DNA of 64,000 nt from Planobispora longispora (GTDB lineage Bacteria; Actinomycetota; Actinomycetes; Streptosporangiales; Streptosporangiaceae): NCBI RefSeq assembly GCF_016863135.1, contig NZ_BOOH01000045.1:62001-126000 (forward strand), given 5' to 3'. This document shows positions 17,609 to 26,148 of this stretch, piece by piece (position 1 is the first letter of the stretch; every line of letters begins with the position of its first letter). The notes under the pieces were generated by a model. That model had not been told where the DNA came from, searched no databases, and saw only the letters and a list, made by a program, of their open reading frames with translations. The position numbers and the translations under genes were made by a program.

Positions 17609-19032
17609 CAGACCGCCTCCTCCGTCTCGAACAGCGCGGCCATGTCGCGGATGTCGGCATCGGAGACGTAGGCGGCCCGGACCCGGATCGGGTCGGGTGA
17701 GGTCTCCAGGCGCACGTAACCGATGCCCGCGCCCTCTTCGGGGACCGATGAGATGTGGTCGGCCAGCGCGCCCCGATCGCGGGCTCCGTCGCCGAGGACC
17801 ATGTCCACCTGTTCGGACTCGTCCAGCCGCAGCGCGATCTTGTCGGGGAACAGGTTGCGGATGGTCAGGACATCCTTGCGCGGGTCCTGGAGAGCGGCCA
17901 AGACGCCGAAGCCGACCGCGCGCCCCTGAGTGGTGAGGGTGGCCAGCGCGGCCATGATGCGCTGTTTCAAGGTCCGGTCGCTCTGGTAGGCGGTCAGGAA
18001 GGCCACCTCGTCGACCACGATGAGGATGAACGGGTCCTCGACGGTGGGGATGTGCTCGCGCTGGACTCCGGCGAACTTCGCGGCGCGCTTCTGCATCAGG
18101 GATACGGCCTCCTCCAGCAGGTCGGCGCACTCCTCCGGGGTGGCGGCATAGCGGCCCTCGAAGATGGCCCGGCCGAAGGACAGCTCCATGAGCTTGGGAT
18201 CCAGCCCCCAGACCTGGGCCACGCCGGTCCAGATGGCCGGGATCAGGGCGCGGATGACCGACCACAGGATGGAGCCCTTGCCGGCCCCGGTCGCACCGGC
18301 CACCAGCACATGCGTGCCGTGGATCTTCAAGTGCCAGGGGCGGCCGTCCTCGCAGATGCCGATCTCCAGCGGCCCGACCGAGACCGTCGCGGGTAGCGCG
18401 ATGGCCGGTAAGGGCACGGCCAGCGGGTCGCGCCGGGGAAAGGTCAGCAGCAGGCGGCCGGCACGGGCGACGGAGACGCGGCATGAGGTAGCGCCGAAAC
18501 CATGGGCCAGGTGCTCGATGCGGTCGGCCCAGTCGGTGACGGCTTGGCCGGTGAGCATCTTGACGCTGACCAGGTCCGCCCAGGAGGTGCAGCGTACGCG
18601 GATCAGGTGGGGGACGTAGTCGCGTCCTTGGAGGTGGCGAGCCAGCCCGGAAACGGTCATGACCGCGTGCCAGTGCCGCCGGTAGACCCAGATCAATCGC
18701 CAGAAGGCCAGCAGTCGCCAGCCGATCCAGGCGTTGAAGGACTCCCGGTCAAACAGTGCCCACGGGATGAGCACTGACAGCGGAATCGTGACCGCGACCA
18801 GGACGACGCGCCAGCCGTACAGCCAGCCGAGGACGACGGGGATGGCGGACACGGCTACAGCGACAGGGTGACGCCAGATGAGACGGGCGAGCCCGACCAG
18901 CAGGCGACCAATGAAGATCGCGATAGTGACGGCGGCCGGGGTACGGACGATCGCCGGGCGGAAGACCACGGCGGTATCGGGTGTAGTGGAGACGAGGTTG
19001 CGTGTCTCGTCTCCGGGCAGTTTCTTGAGCAT
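17608..19032 (-). CDS. FtsK/SpoIIIE-like conjugal DNA translocase (TraB/TraSA type)
   Basis: A 474-residue membrane ATPase. Two or three hydrophobic segments lie at residues 30-95 (VTIAIFIGRLLVGL, HPVAVAVSAIPVVLGW). The motor follows with Walker A GATGAGKGS and Walker B ILIVVDEVA. Single proteins of this type move double-stranded plasmid DNA between mycelia in Streptomyces, without a relaxase. The recognition helix (gamma-like) would be at the C-terminus. It is first in the tightly overlapping traB-orf-repSA-xis-int run. Confidence 0.92.
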   Translation of the reverse strand: MLKKLPGDETRNLVSTTPDTAVVFRPAIVRTPAAVTIAIFIGRLLVGLARLIWRHPVAVAVSAIPVVLGWLYGWRVVLVAVTIPLSVLIPWALFDRESFNAWIGWRLLAFWRLIWVYRRHWHAVMTVSGLARHLQGRDYVPHLIRVRCTSWADLVSVKMLTGQAVTDWADRIEHLAHGFGATSCRVSVARAGRLLLTFPRRDPLAVPLPAIALPATVSVGPLEIGICEDGRPWHLKIHGTHVLVAGATGAGKGSILWSVIRALIPAIWTGVAQVWGLDPKLMELSFGRAIFEGRYAATPEECADLLEEAVSLMQKRAAKFAGVQREHIPTVEDPFILIVVDEVAFLTAYQSDRTLKQRIMAALATLTTQGRAVGFGVLAALQDPRKDVLTIRNLFPDKIALRLDESEQVDMVLGDGARDRGALADHISSVPEEGAGIGYVRLETSPDPIRVRAAYVSDADIRDMAALFETEEAV

Positions 19033-19116
19033 TAGACTTCGGCTCTCTCTGTGATTCGCATCTGGGGAGATGAGGGGCCGCCGGAAGGACCAGTTCCAGC
19101 GGCCCCGCTTTGTGTG

Positions 19117-19539
19117 TCAGGCCGCGATGTCCTTGCCGGCCGGAGGCTGCTTGGCCGGGGAGCCGGAACGCGGGGCGCGCATGACGGTGGCCCGGATGGA
19201 GTAGGCCAGCCGACCGACCTGGGAGACGTACGGCGTGACGCTCATGCCGTCGAACTCGACCGGCGTGAACGGCAGGCCCGGCAGCGGGGGCGGGGGCACC
19301 GGCTGCACCGGGGAGAGGATCTTGACCGCCACGGTCTTCTGTCCGGCCTTGAGCGCCGGGTCGGCGTCCATGACCGGGACCTGCCAGACGAGTTCACCGG
19401 TGGTCTTGTCCTTGGCGTAGACGGTCCGGCCGTTGGTCGAGGCGTCGAAGTCCTTGACCTGTTCGACCTCGCCGACGACGTAGCAGCCGTGCGGGAAGAC
19501 CTGCTCGAAGGTGATGGGGATGGGTCCTTGGAGTGCCAT
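19117..19539 (-). CDS. pra: Pra-like activator of replication, integration and excision
   Basis: A 140-residue protein starting MALQGPIPITFEQVFPHG, with RTVYAKDKTTGELVWQVPVM and LPFTPVEFDGMSVTPYVS. This is the pattern of AICE proteins annotated as plasmid replication, integration and excision activator, named after pSAM2 Pra. In pSAM2 Pra activates the rep-xis-int operon and is itself repressed by KorSA. The ATG at 19539 has AGGA upstream; the longer frame is not supported. The C-terminal tail is basic and Pro-rich. Confidence 0.8.
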   Translation of the reverse strand: MALQGPIPITFEQVFPHGCYVVGEVEQVKDFDASTNGRTVYAKDKTTGELVWQVPVMDADPALKAGQKTVAVKILSPVQPVPPPPLPGLPFTPVEFDGMSVTPYVSQVGRLAYSIRATVMRAPRSGSPAKQPPAGKDIAA

Positions 19540-19648
19540 GATGTGATCCTGTCGTCTACTCGTTAACTTGTATTGTCGTGTTGAAGTTAACTCTGAAACG
19601 CTTGCTCGACAAGACGAGTTTCCGAGAAGGTATGTGACTTGAGTCACA
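19540..19648. promoter_or_regulatory. Pra promoter region with candidate KorSA operator
   Basis: A perfect inverted repeat GTTAACTT...AAGTTAAC spans 19562-19591 with 14 bp between arms, about 25 bp upstream of the pra start. ACTCGTTAACTT at 19557 and the ACGAGT element near 19613 form a second partial symmetry. By analogy with pSAM2, where KorSA represses pra and its own gene, this is the likely operator. A related ACTCGACTTATCG string is upstream of korSA near 20402. Confidence 0.6.
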
Positions 19649-20386
19649 TCACAGGCTGTAGGCGTCTTCCAACTCGTGCAGCGTGCCGGGAAGCGCGACC
19701 TCAATGATCAGCACAGGGCGGCCGGATCCATCGAAGATGCGTGACAGCACAGCCAGGACGGCAGTGGTCTTGGCGAGCCCCAGCGCCTTGATCTCCTCAG
19801 GCAGTGGGTGCCGGGCGGCCAGGCGCTCGATGACGTGATCCAGTTTCACACCCTTGATCCGCTGCATGTGCTGCCGCACTCCCACGGTCAACGGCTCCAT
19901 ACCGCCGAGGTCGGTCCCTTCGGCCAGCTCGATCGGGCACCAGAAGGTGACCAGCTCACACGGCTTTCCCGCATCGGCGAACAGCACCCGGCGCATCACG
20001 ACCGGGGCGCTCTCCGGCAGAGAGAACATCGCCGCCACATTGGCCGGGGCCGGACGAGAACCCGCCTCCAGGATCGTCGCCCCTTCTCGCGTCTCGACGC
20101 GGTCCAGCACCGCGCGCCCTGGACGGGAGGAGTCTTCTTCGGCCGCCGGCGGAGCGGGCTTCACGAACGACCCCTTGCCGTGCTCACGATCGATCACGCC
20201 CCGGAGCTGCAAGACCTGGAGCGCCCGTACGACGGTCGGACGGGAGACGGCGAACTCGCGGACTAGCTGGGTCTCTGAGGGCAGCTGGGAGCCGGGAGGG
20301 TAGGTGCCGTCAGCGATCTTCCGCCGGATCGCCTGCACGATCTGGGCGTACTTCGGCGGCGCGTACTCGTCATCAGAGATCGACAT
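19649..20386 (-). CDS. korSA: GntR/HutC-type repressor (KorSA-like)
   Basis: A 245-residue regulator. The winged helix covers residues 10-75 (LPSETQLVREFAVSRPTVVR then GVIDREHGKGSFV). A UTRA effector-binding domain follows to the C-terminus (VMRRVLFADAGKPCELVTFW, VLAVLSRIFDGSGRPVLIIE). KorSA represses pra and itself in pSAM2; the position upstream of pra on the same strand fits. The ATG at 20386 is chosen over the longer frame because the wHTH begins ten residues later. Confidence 0.88.
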   Translation of the reverse strand: MSISDDEYAPPKYAQIVQAIRRKIADGTYPPGSQLPSETQLVREFAVSRPTVVRALQVLQLRGVIDREHGKGSFVKPAPPAAEEDSSRPGRAVLDRVETREGATILEAGSRPAPANVAAMFSLPESAPVVMRRVLFADAGKPCELVTFWCPIELAEGTDLGGMEPLTVGVRQHMQRIKGVKLDHVIERLAARHPLPEEIKALGLAKTTAVLAVLSRIFDGSGRPVLIIEVALPGTLHELEDAYSL

Positions 20387-20536
20387 GACAACAACCCAAC
20401 TACTCGACTTATCGTCAGCATAGAGATCAATGGAGATGTTGCCTAGACCGTCAGATGTACCGGCGGTGAGTACGGCGGCACGAGACGCATGGCCCCCTCC
20501 ACTTCTCGGCCAGGTCGACCGCACCGCCGTACCCGT

Positions 20537-20830
20537 CTAGCGAACGCGCCCGGCCAGCAGATCAGTCCAGATGGCCTGAGCCTCCCGCAAAGGCCACGAC
20601 CGGCTTTCCAATACCTGATGACCGTCCTCACCCTGGACCGTCCGCCGGATGAATCCCAACCCCGCACCCGCGCACAGCTCGTAGATCACCGAGCGGCACA
20701 CGCAGGTCCACGCCACCGGCCGCACCCGCTCCAGCACCGGGTACGGCTCCCGCCACTCCAGGCGCACGCAATCCCGCTGGACCATGGCGATGTGCGGGCT
20801 GATCCCCGCGCAGTCATCGAGGGGAAGCAC
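20537..20830 (-). CDS. Small conserved AICE protein, unknown function
   Basis: A 97-residue protein from a GTG start preceded by GGAGG at six bases. It reads VLPLDDCAGISPHIAMVQRD then WTCVCRSVIYELCAGAGLGF and ends AIWTDLLAGRVR. Cys residues (VCRS, LCAG) are notable. The start lies inside the end of the next gene upstream, so the two are coupled. No family is recognised with confidence. Confidence 0.7.
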   Translation of the reverse strand: MLPLDDCAGISPHIAMVQRDCVRLEWREPYPVLERVRPVAWTCVCRSVIYELCAGAGLGFIRRTVQGEDGHQVLESRSWPLREAQAIWTDLLAGRVR

Positions 20831-21170
20831 CGTGCGCCTCCGTGAGCGCTGCGGGCAGCGGATGCGCCCTAGCCAGCTCGGCATACCGGAAGGCGATCCG
20901 ACGCGCGGCCCGTCCCGGTTCCATGGCTGTATGCCAGGCGTAGACGGCCCGGCCCCGCCGTATGTCCCAGCCACCGGTACGCCACCAGAACCGGCGTCCG
21001 TCGGACCAGACCACCAATCCGGCCCAGACCGACACCACGGCGAGCCCGTATCCGTCGTTGACATCGGCCGTGATGTCCAACCTGCTCAGCTCACTGCGCA
21101 GGCACTTCGCGGCGTCCACGGCCGAGACCGCCCCGTCCCCCGGTTGCGATGCCTGCACCAGCCCGTTCAT
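20814..21170 (-). CDS. Small conserved AICE protein, unknown function
   Basis: A 118-residue protein (MNGLVQASQPGDGAVSAVDA at its start) with a Trp-rich middle, VVSVWAGLVVWSDGRRFWW. The ATG at 21170 has GGAG at six bases; a GTG at 21188 overlapping the upstream stop (GTGA) is an alternative. It sits in a three-gene run with overlapping ends. Function unknown. Confidence 0.7.
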   Translation of the reverse strand: MNGLVQASQPGDGAVSAVDAAKCLRSELSRLDITADVNDGYGLAVVSVWAGLVVWSDGRRFWWRTGGWDIRRGRAVYAWHTAMEPGRAARRIAFRYAELARAHPLPAALTEAHGASPR

Positions 21171-21184
21171 GCCCGACTCCGCGC

Positions 21185-21370
21185 TCACGCCGCCGCAGGG
21201 AAACCGAGTCCCTGACACGTCGAGCAGATGTCCCGCACGCGCGGCAAGGGCGGTACCGGACCGGCAGGGCTGGCGATCAGCGCCCGCCGGAAGCTGACGT
21301 ACTTCCAGCCGCGTCCCTCGCAGGCGAAACACGACCGCTCGACCTGTTCACCGATCTGATCGCTTCTCAT
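21185..21370 (-). CDS. Small zinc-ribbon-like protein
   Basis: A 61-residue protein with two CxxCxGxG half-sites, CFACEGRGW and CSTCQGLGF, as in a DnaJ-type zinc ribbon. It starts at ATG 21370. Such small proteins are common between korSA and the XRE gene in actinomycete elements; role unknown. Confidence 0.7.
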   Translation of the reverse strand: MRSDQIGEQVERSCFACEGRGWKYVSFRRALIASPAGPVPPLPRVRDICSTCQGLGFPAAA

Positions 21371-21492
21371 GCATTCCAGCGTCGTTAGCTGCGACGCTTA
21401 CGCCCATTCCTCGGCGGTATCCCTTGACGGGATAGGTCATCGACGGGTCAGGATGGGATCACCGCGCGACCTCGGATCCCCCGCGAAGGGAC

Positions 21493-22926
21493 ATGGCCCC
21501 GATGCCCGAGATTCCCGGCTCCATCTGGCAACGGCCCGACATGCTGGCCGCGCTGCGGGCACGCGACATCGGCCGGGTCTTCCACCTGGTGCGCCAGTAC
21601 GCCGGAGTGTCGCAAACCGCCATCGGCAGCATGATCGGCATGAGCCAGGGCAAGGTCAGCGGCATCATGAGCGGCAGCCAGCAGGTGACCGCACTGGAGG
21701 TCTTCGAGCGCATCGCCGACGGCTTGGACATGCCGGACGCCGCCCGGCTGGCTCTGGGTCTTGCTCCCCGTACGGCCTCAGTTCCGGCTATCCCCTCCCG
21801 GGATGACCACCGCCGGCAGACGCCGATCTTCTCGGCTTCGTCTCGTAGCGTGGAGTCCGTCCAGCGAGGGGAGGACGAGACCGCCGTGCGACGTCGCGAA
21901 TTCGTCGGTCTGGCCGGGGCCGCGCTGTTCGGAGCCGTCATCTCCGACGGTGCTCCGGCCGCCGAGCCCGTATCCGGCATCGAGGACCTGGCCGCCGCGC
22001 TGACCGAGTACCCGATGCCAGCTCCCAGTGCTCCGGAGCTCGCTTCCTTGGCCGCCGCCGTTGCCCAAGCCAAACAGGACTACCAGGCGTGTCACTACGG
22101 CGAGGTGCTGACCGCGTTGCCCGCGCTGCTGCGCTCTCTGCGCGCCGCCTGCACCGTGCTGGAGGGTGACGACCGGTTGAAGGCTCATGCGCTGTCGGCC
22201 GAGGCGTACCACGTGGCCGCCTCCATCATGCTCAAGCAGGAAGACAAGGGCCTGGCCTGGCTGGCAGCCGACCGCAGCGTCCAGGCTGCTCACCTGTCCG
22301 AAAGCCCGTTGATGATCGGCTCCAGCGCCCGCATCATCACCCACGCCCTGATGGACGGAGGCCACCATCGAGCCGCCGCCGGCAACGCCAGCACCGCCGC
22401 CCAACGCATGGACACCCACCTTGCCCGGCCCTCCGACGATGAGCTGTCGATCTACGGCGCGCTGCTGCTCCGGGGCGCCATCGCCGCCGCCCAGCACGGC
22501 CACCGCCCCACCGCCACCGAACTGCTGGACGAGGCCGAGCAGGCCGGCCACCGCCTCGGACATGAGGGCAACCACATGTGGACCGCCTTCGGCCCCAACA
22601 ACGTGCTGTGTCACCGAGTCAACGCCGCTCTCACCATGGGTGATGCAGGAAGCGCGATCGACTACGCCCGCCGGGTGAACATCGACGCCCTGCCGATCAA
22701 CGAACGCAAGGCCACGCTCCTGCTCGACACCGCCCGCGCCTTCCTGATGTGGGGCAAGCACGATCGAGTCCTGCACATCCTGCGCGCCGCCGAGCAGATC
22801 GCCCCCGAGGAGATCACCGGCCGTCCCGCCACGTTACGGTTGGTCCGAGATCTGCTGATCACCGCGCCGATCAGCATCCGCCGCGAGGCCCGCGAGTTCG
22901 CCGACGCCCTGGGAGTCAGCGCATGA
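21493..22926 (+). CDS. XRE-family regulator with TPR-like C-terminus
   Basis: A 477-residue protein. A helix-turn-helix lies at about residues 28-75 (YAGVSQTAIGSMIGMSQGKV). A linker follows, then RRREFVGLAGAALFGAVIS, a segment often seen in these actinomycete regulators, and an all-helical TPR-like region rich in Ala to the end (YHVAASIMLKQEDKGLAWLA). The C-terminal part may bind a peptide or small ligand. It overlaps the flavoprotein gene by ATGA and is divergent from the int-rep module. Confidence 0.88.
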   Translation: MAPMPEIPGSIWQRPDMLAALRARDIGRVFHLVRQYAGVSQTAIGSMIGMSQGKVSGIMSGSQQVTALEVFERIADGLDMPDAARLALGLAPRTASVPAIPSRDDHRRQTPIFSASSRSVESVQRGEDETAVRRREFVGLAGAALFGAVISDGAPAAEPVSGIEDLAAALTEYPMPAPSAPELASLAAAVAQAKQDYQACHYGEVLTALPALLRSLRAACTVLEGDDRLKAHALSAEAYHVAASIMLKQEDKGLAWLAADRSVQAAHLSESPLMIGSSARIITHALMDGGHHRAAAGNASTAAQRMDTHLARPSDDELSIYGALLLRGAIAAAQHGHRPTATELLDEAEQAGHRLGHEGNHMWTAFGPNNVLCHRVNAALTMGDAGSAIDYARRVNIDALPINERKATLLLDTARAFLMWGKHDRVLHILRAAEQIAPEEITGRPATLRLVRDLLITAPISIRREAREFADALGVSA

Positions 22927-23459
22927 ACCGGACCGGCAAGGTCCTGTACATCATCGTGTGCGCCGCCGGCCCCGCCGCCGAGGTCGGCCGCCTGGTCGCC
23001 CTGGCCCAGGACGAAGGCTGGACCGTGCAGGTCATCGCCACCCCGTCCGCGCTGGACTTCATCGACATCGACGCGCTGGAGAAGCAGACCGGCCGCCCGG
23101 TCCGCAGCCGCTACCGCAAGCCGGGTGAGCCCAGGTCCCCGAGGGCCGATGCCATCATCGTGGCGCCGGCCACCTACAACACCATCAACAAATTCGCGCA
23201 AGGCATCGCCGACACCTACGCCCTCGGCCTCCTGGCCGAAGCCCCGGGCTTAGGCATCCCCGTGGTGGTGCTGCCCTTCGTCAACACCGCGTTCGCCTCC
23301 CGCGCCCCGTTCCGCCGCAGCGTCGAACAGCTCCGCGCCGAAGGCATACACGTCCTACTTGGCCCCGGTCAGTTCGAGCCTCATGTTCCTAGTTCTGGAG
23401 CCGACCGCACCAATGCCTACCCCTGGCACTTAGCTCTGAAGCAGCTCACCGATTCCTAG
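22923..23459 (+). CDS. Flavoprotein (HFCD / phosphopantothenoylcysteine decarboxylase-like)
   Basis: A 178-residue flavoprotein-fold protein. It has the P-loop-like start VLYIIVCAAGPAAEVGRLVA and the HFCD signature APATYNTINKFAQGIADTYA, where members bind FMN and decarboxylate C-terminal cysteine groups. It is translated with the upstream XRE regulator. Such pairs recur in Streptomyces elements; whether it acts on a small molecule that the regulator senses is unknown. Confidence 0.85.
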   Translation: MNRTGKVLYIIVCAAGPAAEVGRLVALAQDEGWTVQVIATPSALDFIDIDALEKQTGRPVRSRYRKPGEPRSPRADAIIVAPATYNTINKFAQGIADTYALGLLAEAPGLGIPVVVLPFVNTAFASRAPFRRSVEQLRAEGIHVLLGPGQFEPHVPSSGADRTNAYPWHLALKQLTDS

Positions 23460-23932
23460 CCTCGGTCAAGGATGACCGCCATGACACCGGCCAGGCCAGA
23501 AAACGTCGAGCCAATACATGCCAGGGTCGCTACTCGCTCCTTGGGAGAGATCCAGAGACCTCGATTCCATTCCTTGAGGCGGTCACGGCCAAGCCTTCGC
23601 GTGAAATTCTGTCGCTTATGTTCTCGCACCTGATTGCAGCCAAACAACAGCCCCTTGGCGTTGTTCCTGCAAGGCCCTTGCCTGCCTCGCGCACCGCATG
23701 TACGAGGAACACGGAAGAGGAAGTAGATAATCGCTAACACAGATCCAATGATCAGCAGAGGGGCGACCTCCCCCTTGTCATCGGCAGCCCACCAGCCCCA
23801 GATAAGGGCAAGCAGAACGCCATAACCCCAGTATTTACTGATGAAACTCTGCTTCTTCCTCGCCACGTTTGGAACGTACCGAACGAAAAAGGGAACGACT
23901 AGGAAGAAGCAGGTTCCCACCCAGTTAGGCAA
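23456..23932 (-). CDS. Hypothetical membrane protein with Cys motif
   Basis: A 158-residue protein with two or three hydrophobic segments (GTCFFLVVPFFVRYV, YGVLLALIWGWWA, LLIIGSVLAIIYFLF), then a CGARGRQGPCRNNAKGLLFG motif followed by C and H residues that could bind a metal. Base composition is clearly lower in GC than the core element genes. It converges on the flavoprotein gene with a four-base overlap. No ortholog is recognised. Confidence 0.65.
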   Translation of the reverse strand: MPNWVGTCFFLVVPFFVRYVPNVARKKQSFISKYWGYGVLLALIWGWWAADDKGEVAPLLIIGSVLAIIYFLFRVPRTCGARGRQGPCRNNAKGLLFGCNQVREHKRQNFTRRLGRDRLKEWNRGLWISPKERVATLACIGSTFSGLAGVMAVILDRG

Positions 23933-24002
23933 CTCTGCATTGACAGCCGTACCGCCACAGGCTCTACACAGCTTGGATCATTGCCGAATTGGTCTTATAT
24001 GA

Positions 24003-24105
24003 ATCAAGGGCGGCGCTCCGCGCCGCCTCGCGGCCCTCGCCCGGCTCGCACGCTGCGCGTGCGGCCTGGGGGCCGTTCTCGCGCGCGGCCGGCTCGGGCC
24101 GCTAC
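24003..24105. other. GC-rich palindromic stretch
   Basis: Short GC palindromes follow one another (GCGGCGCTCCGCGCCGC, CGCACGCTGCGCGTGCG and similar) in a gap between the membrane protein and the HNH gene. It could terminate the HNH transcript or serve as a structured single-strand site for the rolling-circle cycle. No further evidence decides between these. Confidence 0.45.
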
Positions 24106-24112
24106 TCAAGCC

Positions 24113-24790
24113 CTACACCTCTTCGGATCCCTTCCCCTGCATAGCGAGTTCATGGCGAACCACTTCCCTCAGCAACTCGGCCATCGTTCCAGTTGAGATG
24201 CCGACCCCCCAGTGCATCGACACTCCTCCGATCCGGCGTTCTGCCTCATGAAGACGGTTCAGTAGAGCATCAGGAGCATTCTCATAGATCGCTCGCAGTA
24301 CTTGGAACTCATCGGCTGATAGAGAGGCCAAGGCATGAAGGTCCTTGGCCTGTGGCCCGGTGTAGTCGCGCGCACGGGAATCATGAGGACCCGCGATCTC
24401 CGCGAGGTAGGCAATAGTTCCGTTCCTGGGATGCTCGACGACCCACCGCCAGAACCGTGCCGCATCGGCTGTGTCAGGCGCATCCCTGTGACAACGCTGA
24501 CAGAGAAGGATCACGTTCTCCACAGCGTCTGGGCCGCCGAGGGCACGGGGCACTACGTGGGCCCGTTCCAGCCCTTTCCAGAGCATTGCTAGAGCCTTCT
24601 TGGAGCGCACTTGCTCCACCCGACACCAGCCGCAGGCGAAACACTCCGGTTCGCCGAGATCATCAAAGGGAATGTAGTCGCTACCCGGTAGCGCTCTCCC
24701 ACACCAATATCTGGCGATCTCTTCGTGTGTTGGCACACCCGTGTCCGAGAACTTGTGCACGGCAAGCAACATACGGGGAGGGACCGACAC
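24113..24790 (-). CDS. HNH endonuclease-domain protein
   Basis: A 225-residue protein. A CxxC pair (CFACGWC) at about residues 50-56 is followed by ERAHVVPRALGGPDAVENVI and LLCQRCHRDAPD: the His, Asn and zinc-binding CxxC-H of an HNH nuclease. The C-terminal half is helical (LSADEFQVLRAIYENAPDAL) and resembles no family I can name; it may be a recombinase- or resolvase-like specificity part. As AICE cargo it may cut foreign DNA or aid element processing. Confidence 0.8.
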   Translation of the reverse strand: MSVPPRMLLAVHKFSDTGVPTHEEIARYWCGRALPGSDYIPFDDLGEPECFACGWCRVEQVRSKKALAMLWKGLERAHVVPRALGGPDAVENVILLCQRCHRDAPDTADAARFWRWVVEHPRNGTIAYLAEIAGPHDSRARDYTGPQAKDLHALASLSADEFQVLRAIYENAPDALLNRLHEAERRIGGVSMHWGVGISTGTMAELLREVVRHELAMQGKGSEEV

Positions 24791-24891
24791 TTTCGGGCGG
24801 CATGCCTCTGGCGGGGGGCTCCGGCTCCGGGATGATCGCTACAGGCTGCTCATCGCCACCGGCCAGTTGGTGGCTGGGGTAGGGGCCTGCC

Positions 24892-25032
24892 CATCCCGTC
24901 TGCCATCGACCCAGGACAAGCCGAGTGGAGCAGGGCCAGAGGGTCAAGGTCGTTCGTCCAGCAGGGCGCTCCACCTTGACCCTCTGGCCCTGCTCCACTT
25001 CCCCTGCGGGCGGGTCGACGGCAGACGGGATG
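24892..25032. repeat. 141-bp nested inverted repeat (27-bp perfect inner arms)
   Basis: Inner arms 24924-24950 (begin AGTGGAGCAGGGCCAGAG) and 24973-24999 are perfectly complementary over 27 bp with a 22-base loop. Outer arms 24892-24912 and 25012-25032 match at 20 of 21 positions. A transcript or single strand would fold into one long hairpin with an internal bulge. It lies in a 384-bp gap between divergent HNH and HEPN-like genes that holds no other gene. It could be a replication or priming structure, a MITE, or a structured RNA. Confidence 0.9.
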
Positions 25033-25174
25033 AGCAGGCGGGCGGAGTGTGCGGCATGAGGCCACGTGCTCCCTATTCTCCGAGGCTGGTTGAGCTGGGC
25101 AAACACAGGGAGCAGGTCGGAGGACATGGTATTTGGATATCCCAGACGTGCGCTAAGTGCCATACTCCCGTTCT

Positions 25175-25921
25175 ATGCCTCGCGCCGATCGTGTCAGCCT
25201 TACCCGGGAAGCACTTGCGATACCCACAGTAGATCACCTTTCGAATAACGGTACGCTCAACGTTCTCCTAGATCGGGTCCTCTCAGGTCTTCCGTCTGGC
25301 CTTCCACCAGATCGAACGATGGTTGGCCTGTTCATGAACTTCGCCAGGCTGACAGATAAAGCGTTGCGTGAATACGACGCGGCACGAGCCGAATTGCTGC
25401 TTTTCGTCTCCCCTCACCCAGGACTGCGCACAAGCCCTTACCTGAGAGCTATCGACCACATGGAGAACTGCGTGAGTGCAACCCATCGCGCGGTTCTTAA
25501 TGCGCGAGCACTTCGAGAAAATAAGGTAGGCCGAGGAGCGCCAACCCTGACTCAGCGCCAGGAAGAGCGTCTAAAATTTCTGCGTAACGCGATAGAACAT
25601 TCCGACGAAAAGATCCTCGGTAAGCAGAAATACAAGAATAGTCCGATTTTTGATAAAGCCGATCCATATTCACTTCGCCTTTCGAATACATCCATGGTGA
25701 TCGGGTCACACGTCTTAACATACAAGGAACTCGTGTCGGCAATGACAAAATGCTGCCAGACAATTGAGAAAATACGAGGTATTCCTACAGGCATACCTGG
25801 CGCCGACTTTCCGAATGCCAAGCTGCGAACAACCGTGGATAAAACAAATCCAGGGCTAGGTCAATTCCGGTCCAGTGACTACCTTAGAGAGCTAGCTCGA
25901 CTCGTCGTCACTCATTCCTGA
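25175..25921 (+). CDS. Hypothetical protein with HEPN-like RNAIEH motif
   Basis: A 248-residue, largely helical protein. FMNFARLTDKALREYDAAR and YLRAIDHMENCVSATHRAVL look like helices of a HEPN bundle, and FLRNAIEHSDEKI contains R-N-x3-H, the pattern of HEPN ribonuclease sites. GC content is markedly below the surrounding genes, a sign of recent transfer. I chose the ATG at 25175; a GTG at 25157 is possible, and neither has a clear ribosome site. It stands alone near the right end of AICE 1. Function is inferred only. Confidence 0.6.
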   Translation: MPRADRVSLTREALAIPTVDHLSNNGTLNVLLDRVLSGLPSGLPPDRTMVGLFMNFARLTDKALREYDAARAELLLFVSPHPGLRTSPYLRAIDHMENCVSATHRAVLNARALRENKVGRGAPTLTQRQEERLKFLRNAIEHSDEKILGKQKYKNSPIFDKADPYSLRLSNTSMVIGSHVLTYKELVSAMTKCCQTIEKIRGIPTGIPGADFPNAKLRTTVDKTNPGLGQFRSSDYLRELARLVVTHS

Positions 25922-26148
25922 CGAGATCTTCTCGCGGGTCCCTGATCTTGTTCCTCAGCGCCGGCCCATCGGGCATCGTGGTGACGAGGCGTACTCTGAC
26001 AGGAGAATGGACCGAGTTGCGGAGATCTTCGACTACGAAGCCTCATCCCAAGATCCGGAACATACACGGAATGCCTTCAGTGCATCTGGCTAGCGCATCC
26101 CGCTAAGCTCCAGGTCAGAGGGCTGAGCGGTCCATAAGAAGCCTTCCT
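25922..26148. other. Right arm of AICE 1
   Basis: No gene. GGAACATACACGGAATG at 26057-26073 matches 16 of 17 bases of the left-arm site at 13847-13863, in the same orientation. It is a candidate integrase arm site. Confidence 0.6.

Noticed and set aside
24003-24105. Origin of transfer or replication in the GC palindromes
   Set aside because: Such GC-rich palindromes are common in actinomycete intergenic DNA, and TraB-type transfer sites are normally short direct repeats, which I did not find here.
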